Under the pieces are notes generated by a model. The model made no database searches and was not told the origin of the DNA. It saw only the letters and a list, made by a program, of their open reading frames with translations. Made by a program: the position numbers and the translations under genes. From Leptobacterium flavescens (lineage in GTDB: Bacteria > Bacteroidota > Bacteroidia > Flavobacteriales > Flavobacteriaceae): DNA of 64,000 nt. Location: NCBI RefSeq assembly GCF_010671605.1, contig NZ_JAABOO010000001.1, forward strand, positions 248,001-312,000, read 5' to 3'. Positions 33,801 through 41,120 of this stretch are shown piece after piece; the first letter of the stretch is position 1; the number at the start of each line of letters is the position of its first letter.

Positions 33801-34918
33801 ACTGCTGCCCTATTGAATGGCAGCCGGACATGGATAAGGATGATCCCTGCTCAGAGTCAGATATATTCAATATACACTATCTCCCCGGAAGCGATCCGTA
33901 TTCCTTCTGGGCTACTCTTGTTCTTCCCTCCTGGTCCAAACGTTTCAGAACACAGGAAGCAAGACAAGCCTTTGAAAAATTATTATACCGGGAAGTCCCG
34001 GCATTGGTCGGACTTAATATTTTATGGCTAAGTCCAAGAGATCTTTGCAAATTCGAAGATGCTTATAAAATATGGCTGGAATGGTTGGAAAATCCTGAAA
34101 TACCAGGGTGTGATCCTGATGGCCCTCCTCCCTATTGCATAATTGCAGATTGTATAAAAGAACTCGAATCAGAGCCTCCCTGCCCTTCCATTCCGGGAGA
34201 AGGAGGTGAATGCGATTGCGGAAGCCATGATCGCCCTGCACCCGATCCGTGTTGTTTACCACCGGATACGGAAGGAACCTTGTTTTGGGGGCATTGCCCA
34301 CCGGAGCCTGATAGTGACATTCCTTTTGATGAAGGGCAGTTATTTATCACCTCAGCTTCTGATACTCAAACTGCACAGCTGGAACAGCTCAGCAAAAAAA
34401 GCCGGGTAAGTAAAAAAGTTACAAGATCAAAAGCTCCGGTAAGAAAGAAAAAAACAAGAGAGAAACCGGTTGAAAAAAGATCGGATAAAGAACTTCTGGC
34501 TTCTATCAGAAAAAGAAAAGCAGCTTATCTAAAAAAATTAAAAGCCGTAGAAGACGAAAAAGTGCTGAAGAGCAAAAGCTATGAACGGGCATTGTTCTTT
34601 GTTCAGAACGCTCCTGCTATCCCCGCTTATGCTCAGTTGATAAACTATTTTAAACGATACAGCTTAAATAAGGCAACAAATCCGGAACAGTTACTCGAGC
34701 TTCTGAAAAACGCCTCTTATCACCTGTTTGACAAATTAGCACTGGACAGAAAGGAAAAGCTCAAAAAAGAAGAATTGGAAAGCCTTAAAACCAGCATTGA
34801 AATCCTTAAAGAAAAGGGAGTATCAATGACTGGGCTTAAGAAGGAATGGAAAAGTGAAGAACTGAGATCCCTTGCAAATACGGGTATACTTAATCAGTTA
34901 AAAAGAATTGTCAAATAA
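27887..34918 (+). CDS. Giant baseplate protein, gp7/Pvc12-like (2343 aa)
   Basis: A 2343-residue protein. Residues ~20-70 contain [29 protein letters not shown]-like sequence (here [27 protein letters not shown]), diagnostic of Pvc12/gp7-type wedge proteins. The remainder is far longer than phage gp7 or Afp12. From ~residue 750 to 1950 there are many modules of ~60-100 residues with the pattern 'FxFxVxx...xxxYxSxxEAxxAIxxFxxL' (for example [32 protein letters not shown], and [17 protein letters not shown]). Cys are frequent in the C-terminal third. A Lys/Arg-rich linker (about 2175-2215) leads to a final helical domain. The modules are probably surface decorations or a cage of the baseplate (inference). 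Confidence 0.85.
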   Translation: [2343 protein letters not shown]

Positions 34919-34923
34919 AGATC

Positions 34924-36534
34924 ATGGCTGGAAATCACCTCATAGGGAAACAATTGATATTACTGGAGTTCAGTACTTCGGACAATACCTATGTGATCCA
35001 GCAAAAAATAAGCAGCCTGTTCTGGCAAAAGCTGGTTCCCGAACTGAATAGGTTATTTGATAAGGTAGCCGGTAAAAATGAAGTGATCCGATTTGACAGG
35101 ATAGAACTTGATATCGGTAGCATAGACCCGGGTAACAGGCTTGAAAACAATGAAGAACTGGTGGCCAGAATAAGCAGGCTTCTTATGGAAGCTATTCACG
35201 ATAAATTAAAAAGCTTAAGTAAAGAACAAGATCCCGGAGTCCGTGAACAGCAGGACTGGAAAACATTCTCCCGGGAATCCGAAGCCGAAATCCCGGAGAA
35301 TTACAGAAACAAGATAAGTAGTAGCGGGGCCTCGCAGGAAACACCCGATCCCGGAGATGACCCTGTAGACAGCCCATCGCAGGGCACTGATACCGGTTTG
35401 CCTTTAAGAAGACATTATTTTGATTTGTGGCTTTATTGGCTGGAAACAGGTACTCTTCCCTCCTATTCTCTTGAACCCAACGATAACTGGATATTAGCGG
35501 TACTGGAAACGCTGGGGCTGGAACACAGGGCGGTGAGTCTTCTGGAAGAAAAAATAAAAAAACATCCCCTGGCCCTGGAACGCCTTATACTTCAACACCA
35601 TTCCGCAGATCTCAGATCGATCACAGAACTGTTCACCGGATATTCCCAGGCATCCTTACCGGAGTTAATCGAAGAGATCAGTGATCTGATAGGATCAACT
35701 CCTTCCCTTGCACAGGATCTGGTTCCCAGAGAGCTGGAAATTGAGATCTGGAGGCAGGTTTTTACAAAAGTTATCGTAAAAGGAGAAAAAGCAAACAGCA
35801 GATCCCTTTTTAAACATATTGCCGGGCTTACTGTTCTTTCTGCTTTAAAAGATGAGTTTATCCAGGCCGAAGAAAACATTAAAGCTCTTTATCCCCGCGT
35901 ATCTGAAGTATTGGAGCATATCCCGGAAAACCCAATAGCGGAGGCCCCTCCCAAAGAAAGGTTCAATTCAGAGCAACGGATCAGAACAGAGGAAGAGCAA
36001 AGAATAACAGATCAGGAAAAAAAGGAAATGGAATCTCCTCAATTCTTTAAGAATGCCGGAATGATCTTACTTCATCCTTTCCTGAACCATTTTTTCCAAA
36101 AAACAAAGCTTGTTGTTGACGAAAAATTTCAGGATCATTATTGTCAAAGCAAGGCGGTACTTCTGCTTCATTTCCTGGCTACGGGAGAAGAAACCGTCAG
36201 GGAATACGAAATGGTCCTGCCTAAATTTCTCTGTGCGATGCCTGCCAATATACCTATCGATCATAACCTGAAGATAACCGAAGAAGAAAAAGAGGAAGCC
36301 GTAAACATGCTGAGAGCTGTTATAAACCACTGGCAGGTTCTGGGTAATGTTTCTCCTGAAGGGCTCAGAGAAGGTTTTTTAATTCGTGAAGGGAAGCTCA
36401 CCAAAGAACAGACCGGCTGGAAATTATATGTTGAACAGAAAACCCTGGACGTATTACTGGATAGGCTGCCCTGGGGGTTGAGTGTAATCAAATTACCGTG
36501 GATGAAAGATATCCTGAAAGTTGACTGGAGATAA
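34924..36534 (+). CDS. CIS tape-measure-type protein (Pvc14-like)
   Basis: A 536-residue protein of the contractile injection system tape measure family. The N-terminal ~100 residues (HLIGKQLILLEFSTSDNTYVIQQKISSLFWQKLVPELNRLFDK, IRFDRIELDIGSID) are the family signature. The C-terminal part has GMILLHPFLNHFFQKTKLV, SKAVLLLHFLATGEE and LREGFLIREGKL, also conserved. It should sit inside the tube and set particle length. A low-complexity Pro/Asp-rich stretch lies near residues 125-155. It follows the baseplate gene by five bases. Confidence 0.9.
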   Translation: MAGNHLIGKQLILLEFSTSDNTYVIQQKISSLFWQKLVPELNRLFDKVAGKNEVIRFDRIELDIGSIDPGNRLENNEELVARISRLLMEAIHDKLKSLSKEQDPGVREQQDWKTFSRESEAEIPENYRNKISSSGASQETPDPGDDPVDSPSQGTDTGLPLRRHYFDLWLYWLETGTLPSYSLEPNDNWILAVLETLGLEHRAVSLLEEKIKKHPLALERLILQHHSADLRSITELFTGYSQASLPELIEEISDLIGSTPSLAQDLVPRELEIEIWRQVFTKVIVKGEKANSRSLFKHIAGLTVLSALKDEFIQAEENIKALYPRVSEVLEHIPENPIAEAPPKERFNSEQRIRTEEEQRITDQEKKEMESPQFFKNAGMILLHPFLNHFFQKTKLVVDEKFQDHYCQSKAVLLLHFLATGEETVREYEMVLPKFLCAMPANIPIDHNLKITEEEKEEAVNMLRAVINHWQVLGNVSPEGLREGFLIREGKLTKEQTGWKLYVEQKTLDVLLDRLPWGLSVIKLPWMKDILKVDWR

Positions 36535-36555
36535 AATTATTTAAAACAGAAACCT

Positions 36556-37212
36556 ATGAAAGCATTTTTCGAAGACCTGTACCCGTTTGAACTTGTTTTA
36601 CTCTTTTTAGGAGTATTTCTCTTTTTAATACTGTGTGCCGGCCTGATTTATTACATAGTAAAAAAGAGTGAGATAAAGAGGTTGCTTATGTTTTTCCCCA
36701 TTCCCATCATTATGATCGCTTACCCGAGTATAAAGGAGATCCAGATCGGTGATTATAAGATTGCCATGAAAGAATACAAGCAGAGGCTCCTGGAAAATCC
36801 CGAAGATAAGGAGGCGGAAGAAAAATTGAGGGAAGTAACCGAAAAACTGGAAAAAAGAGCTTCTACATCAGAAGATATTAAGGCCGTTAGTGTTGCCAAT
36901 CTATTGCTCGGAAATTCGGAAAAAGTAATCGATCTGACCAATAAAGCTATCGAAAAAGATGCTGCAAAATCAAATACATTAAGTGTAGACGGCTCGGATA
37001 CGGCAGCTAATACAAAAGACAACCAGGCAGTTCACACCCTGATGGAGATCAATAAACTGGCGAGTATACAGGAAGAATTAAACAGGGACTCAACAGCATT
37101 AAGAGATACGGTACTCCTGAAAAGGCAGATACAAAAAATAGAATGGGAAAACCCGGAGATCAGGAATTATCTGAACAGGAAAATTACAACCAAATACAGA
37201 TCAAATCAATAA
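36556..37212 (+). CDS. eCIS-associated membrane protein with coiled coil
   Basis: A 218-residue protein I cannot assign to a family. Two hydrophobic helices occupy residues ~10-34 (FELVLLFLGVFLFLILCAGLIYYIV) and ~44-58 (LLMFFPIPIIMIAYP). The remaining 160 residues are helical and charged with a coiled-coil part (MKEYKQRLLENPEDKEAEEKLREVTEKLEKRA) and a TPR-like segment. Lying directly between the tape-measure and the first toxin gene, it may anchor the particle to the cytoplasmic membrane, help release, or protect the producer. These possibilities cannot be separated from sequence. Confidence 0.7.
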   Translation: MKAFFEDLYPFELVLLFLGVFLFLILCAGLIYYIVKKSEIKRLLMFFPIPIIMIAYPSIKEIQIGDYKIAMKEYKQRLLENPEDKEAEEKLREVTEKLEKRASTSEDIKAVSVANLLLGNSEKVIDLTNKAIEKDAAKSNTLSVDGSDTAANTKDNQAVHTLMEINKLASIQEELNRDSTALRDTVLLKRQIQKIEWENPEIRNYLNRKITTKYRSNQ

Positions 37213-37223
37213 TGAGGAAATAG

Positions 37224-40200
37224 TTGAAAACCGCAGAGGCAGAAAAAAGTACACATGCTCAGAAACAAACATTAAAGGAGCAGCAACCCTTTTTTAACAA
37301 GGAAGGAGGGGATGGAGATTTCTTTTCCAAAACCAACGGAGCAACACAAAACTTTTTTGCCGCAGCCGGAATACAACCCAAACTTACGGTAGGCAGGCCC
37401 AATGACAAGTATGAGATAGAAGCAGATATGATGGCCGATAAGGTTGTTCAGCATTTATCAAATGATAATGATCGTAATATCCCGTCAGGATCCGCAACAA
37501 ATCTCTCCGTTCAGCAAAAATGCAGTTCCTGTGAAAAAGAAGAAAAGCTTCAGGAAAAAAAGGAAGATGATCTCGAAGGGCAATTACCGGATATTAACCG
37601 GAAACCAATTTTCGAAAGCAATGCGGAACAACCGGAAACCGAACTACAGACCAAATCCTTAAACGTTCCTCCCTTGCAGACCAAATGTGCTGCATGTGAA
37701 GAGAAAGAAAGAATACAGGAAAAGAAGGAGGAGTTAGCCGAAAATGAACTCGATATCCAAACCAAAGAGGAAGGATCCGGAGCAGAGCAACCCTCCAACC
37801 TGGAAAACCGTTTGAATTCCAGCAAAGGAAAAGGAAGCCCGATGTCTAAAGACACCCAGGACTCTATGGGTTCTGCTTTCAGTGCAGATTTCAGTAATGT
37901 GCGGATACATACCGGAACCGAAGCCGTAAAAATGAACAGGGAATTGGGGGCACAGGCCTTTACCCATGGTAATGACATCTATTTTAACCAGGGAAAATAC
38001 GATACCAATTCCAGTTCGGGTAAACACTTACTGGCTCATGAATTAACGCACACTATCCAACAAGGCAAAAGTGTTCAGACCAAAAAACAAACCGATACCG
38101 ACAAGGAAAACTATTCTACAGACGCTCCGCCCAATGTACAGGCGGCCTGGTATAATTTTGATATTCCTTTTACCGATTATCAGTTCGACCCAAGCCTGAG
38201 AGGCATTAAAAATGCAGCCAATATCACGGTGGGTGCCGCCAAGGATGCTGCAGGATGGGTTGGTGATCAGGCCAAGGCCATCTTTAATAAGATCAAAAAA
38301 CTCATCAACAAGGGAAAAGATTGGATCAAGAAGAAGTGGAACGCTTTAAAGAATATGGCTACGGGTGGTTTTAACGCTGCCAAGATCCTCTTTGATATGA
38401 TCATTCATTTTGTAAAAAGCCCCCTGGGTTTTATCAGCAGTGCCATTATAAACATGGATCCGGAAACTATCAGGACTTCCTGGGGATCATTTACCACTTT
38501 TGTTCTCAGTATATGGGATAATTTCCATAAAATGGGAACCGGCCTTATGAAGAGCATACAAAAGGTTTGGGGTACCATAAGCGGATATGCCGATAGCCTT
38601 TTCGATAAGATCTCTTCGCTTACCAATAGCAGGCTCTTTAAGCTACTTCCGGGGCCGCTTAAAAGTGTGATCACCGGACTGATCGATTCTGTCCGTTCTC
38701 TGTGGAACGGTATAAAAAGTGCCTGGAACATTATCTTTAATAAGGTTAAAACCTTTGTGGATAATGCATTTAAGAAGATCAAAACCTTTATTAAACGTAT
38801 TCTTTCCTTCGCTATAGATACGGTTATTTCCGGGATTATCCATTTTGGGAAGGCCCTGTTATTTATCCGGGATTTCCTCAAAAGCCCTATGAAGTATCTG
38901 AGGCCGCTTGCCGGTAAGATTGCAGGCTTTTTAAAGGGAGTAGATGCTCATTTTAAGGGTCAGATAGATAAATATTTTGGAAACGGAAGCGAAAACGCTA
39001 CCCCTGCCACAGGGCAAAAAGCAGCACCTGCAGGTACAGCTGAAGGAGTAATTCAGAAAAAGCCCCTTCCGGGAAGCAAAAAAGATTCAGCCACCTGGTC
39101 GGAGATCGGTAGCGGGGTATGGGATATTATGAAGAAGAAATGGGAAGAGGTTAAAAAAGACCCGCTTTCGATTGTCCTGAATCTCCTTCTGGACATGGTA
39201 TTACCTATTATCGGTAATGTAAAAGATGTGATCAAGTTGTTTAAGGACATCAAAAAAATTGTTACTAAACCGCTTGGAGCCGGCTCCCTGGAGGAATTCT
39301 GGACAAGCCTTCTCCACATTCTGGATATCCCAATATTAATTTACAATACTTTCTGGAGCATTATAGGGCGTTCTTTAATGTTACCGCTCCTTATCGCCTC
39401 CTTTATTCCACATCCTGTTGTTAAAGGTATAGCAGTGGCGGCGGGTTATGCCCTTCTCGGAGCGATGATAACAGGTGAAACCGCCAATATCGGTCATAAG
39501 TTACTCCTGTTAAAAACCGGAGCAACCGATGATGAAGAGAAAAAAGACGCCTTTAACAGTCTGTCGGATAGTCTGATCGCCTTTGCAATGGAAATAGCTC
39601 TTGCTATCCTTATTCTGGTAGTTTCTGCGATTGCGAATGTAATTAAAGGCATCTTCGGATTTGTAAAAGGGAAAGTATTCAGGCCTAAAACCAAACCTCC
39701 TGCAAAAAGCAAACCCGATGTTGATGGTGGCAAAAAGGGAGATGGGCCGGATTCTGATAAGAAAAAATCCGTTCCGGATGAAAAGAAAAAGATCGAGTTA
39801 CCCGAGGATATTGCCGGAGTTTGCAGGATAGGAAGTATAAACTGTACCAAATTACCGGATAAAATTGTAGCCGAAGTACCTGCATATCCTACTCCTCCTG
39901 GTCATAGTGTTCCGTTCCCGGGCGGTCCCTATAAAATCAGGAAATCGGCTTTATCCGGGGTAAGTCGAAATACAAAAACGTTGCAAAAAATTGTTCTGGA
40001 AAATCCAGGCTCCTGGAGTACAGCATTCCGAAAAGCTCTCAACAAGGCCAACGGAGGTAAAGCCAAGGTAGATGCTGCTATAAATAATAATAAAACAACC
40101 GATCTGAAATGGCCTGTTGAAAACGGAGAAGCATGGCAGGTACATCACAATAAGCCGGTAAGTTACGGAGGAGGTAACGGAATCGGGAACCTCATTCCGC

Positions 40201-40352
40201 TCCCGGCTACAGTTCACAGACTATTTACATCCTGGTGGACCAAAGTCCAAAACAGGTTTAAAGCGCGATTTACAGATGCCGAATGGGCTGACCTGATGAA
40301 AGATGTAACCAGCATCCCGGGAAGTAAAGCAGCAGCCAAGGCCCCTAAATAA
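37224..40352 (+). CDS. DUF4157 (eCIS core) toxin 1 with C-terminal HNH-like nuclease
   Basis: A 1042-residue putative effector with a TTG start at 37224, chosen because its paralogues begin MKTAE at the same point. Residues 1-75 hold a leader with PFFNKEGGDGDFFSK and LTVGRPNDKYEIEADMMADKVVQ. Residues ~90-180 include two C-x-x-C units (KCSSCEKEEKLQ, KCAACEEKERIQ). The DUF4157 domain ends in H272-E-L-T-H and is followed by a long amphipathic/hydrophobic region (about 310-830). After the marker CRIGSINC (~850) the C-terminal domain has H974-H975, N989 and H998 (VHHNKPVSYGGG, GNLIPLPATVHRLFTSWW), an HNH/His-Me nuclease pattern. Probably a particle-delivered nuclease; the next gene is a candidate immunity protein. 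Confidence 0.82.
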   Translation: MKTAEAEKSTHAQKQTLKEQQPFFNKEGGDGDFFSKTNGATQNFFAAAGIQPKLTVGRPNDKYEIEADMMADKVVQHLSNDNDRNIPSGSATNLSVQQKCSSCEKEEKLQEKKEDDLEGQLPDINRKPIFESNAEQPETELQTKSLNVPPLQTKCAACEEKERIQEKKEELAENELDIQTKEEGSGAEQPSNLENRLNSSKGKGSPMSKDTQDSMGSAFSADFSNVRIHTGTEAVKMNRELGAQAFTHGNDIYFNQGKYDTNSSSGKHLLAHELTHTIQQGKSVQTKKQTDTDKENYSTDAPPNVQAAWYNFDIPFTDYQFDPSLRGIKNAANITVGAAKDAAGWVGDQAKAIFNKIKKLINKGKDWIKKKWNALKNMATGGFNAAKILFDMIIHFVKSPLGFISSAIINMDPETIRTSWGSFTTFVLSIWDNFHKMGTGLMKSIQKVWGTISGYADSLFDKISSLTNSRLFKLLPGPLKSVITGLIDSVRSLWNGIKSAWNIIFNKVKTFVDNAFKKIKTFIKRILSFAIDTVISGIIHFGKALLFIRDFLKSPMKYLRPLAGKIAGFLKGVDAHFKGQIDKYFGNGSENATPATGQKAAPAGTAEGVIQKKPLPGSKKDSATWSEIGSGVWDIMKKKWEEVKKDPLSIVLNLLLDMVLPIIGNVKDVIKLFKDIKKIVTKPLGAGSLEEFWTSLLHILDIPILIYNTFWSIIGRSLMLPLLIASFIPHPVVKGIAVAAGYALLGAMITGETANIGHKLLLLKTGATDDEEKKDAFNSLSDSLIAFAMEIALAILILVVSAIANVIKGIFGFVKGKVFRPKTKPPAKSKPDVDGGKKGDGPDSDKKKSVPDEKKKIELPEDIAGVCRIGSINCTKLPDKIVAEVPAYPTPPGHSVPFPGGPYKIRKSALSGVSRNTKTLQKIVLENPGSWSTAFRKALNKANGGKAKVDAAINNNKTTDLKWPVENGEAWQVHHNKPVSYGGGNGIGNLIPLPATVHRLFTSWWTKVQNRFKARFTDAEWADLMKDVTSIPGSKAAAKAPK

Positions 40353-40359
40353 TAGCAAT

Positions 40360-41106
40360 ATGGAAAGGATAGAAAGCTTATTAAATACAATTAAAAATGG
40401 CGAGCCAAGAGAAAAACTCTCTGCAGTTTTTGAGCTGGCCAAAGAAGGAATATTCGATAAAATGAACGTCCTGATCAGTGCGCTGGAAAACAAAGATTGG
40501 GAAGTGAGAGGAGATGCCATGTATTATCTGGGGAGAATAGGTTGGCTTCCCGCCCTGGAAAGAATAGGAAAAATGATCATCGAAGAGCGTATGTATGACA
40601 ATAAGAACAACGCTATTTATTCTCTTCAGATCATGGGGTTCCCTGAAGGAGTTCCGCATATCATCCAGCAGTTAACAGATGATAATTTCAATATTCGTGA
40701 TGATGCCAGAACAGCCCTATACCGCCTCTTCGGAGATCGCATTGCCCATCTGATAGATCGCGGAGAAGAACAGTTTGAGGAAGATGAAGCAAAGAGAAAG
40801 GAAATATATACTCAGGATGCCATAGATATCAGTGTTTGGTGGTCCAATAATGAAGACCGGTATCAGGTCGGGAAATCATACTTCTTCGGAGAACTGATAA
40901 ACCCAAAGGTCATTTTTGATAAGATCCTGGAAGAACCTGATTTAAGTGATGCATACTTATATCAACTGGAAGATCTGACGGGACAAAAGTTTGAAGGTTC
41001 AATCAAGGATATCCTGAATCAATGGAGCACCTGGTTAAGTAAAAATCAGGACAGCTTTATCGATGGAGAGAAATATTTTAACGGGAACAGAGTAGTTTAT
41101 TTTTAA
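40360..41106 (+). CDS. HEAT-repeat protein, candidate immunity protein
   Basis: A 248-residue soluble protein. Residues ~1-140 form HEAT-like helical repeats (REKLSAVFELAKEGI, NKDWEVRGDAMYYLGRIGW, DDNFNIRDDARTALYRLFG). The C-terminal part contains LYQLEDLTGQKFEG and QWSTWLSKNQDSFIDGEKYFNGNRVV, a motif seen in other bacterial HEAT-repeat proteins. It begins seven bases after the HNH-like toxin and ends before the second toxin. This is where an immunity gene is expected. It could instead be a loading factor; binding to the toxin is not shown. Confidence 0.65.
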   Translation: MERIESLLNTIKNGEPREKLSAVFELAKEGIFDKMNVLISALENKDWEVRGDAMYYLGRIGWLPALERIGKMIIEERMYDNKNNAIYSLQIMGFPEGVPHIIQQLTDDNFNIRDDARTALYRLFGDRIAHLIDRGEEQFEEDEAKRKEIYTQDAIDISVWWSNNEDRYQVGKSYFFGELINPKVIFDKILEEPDLSDAYLYQLEDLTGQKFEGSIKDILNQWSTWLSKNQDSFIDGEKYFNGNRVVYF

Positions 41107-41120
41107 AGATTGCAAAATCG

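Noticed and set aside
38405-38881. 158-codon minus-strand ORF
   Set aside because: Antisense to toxin 1; no features of its own.
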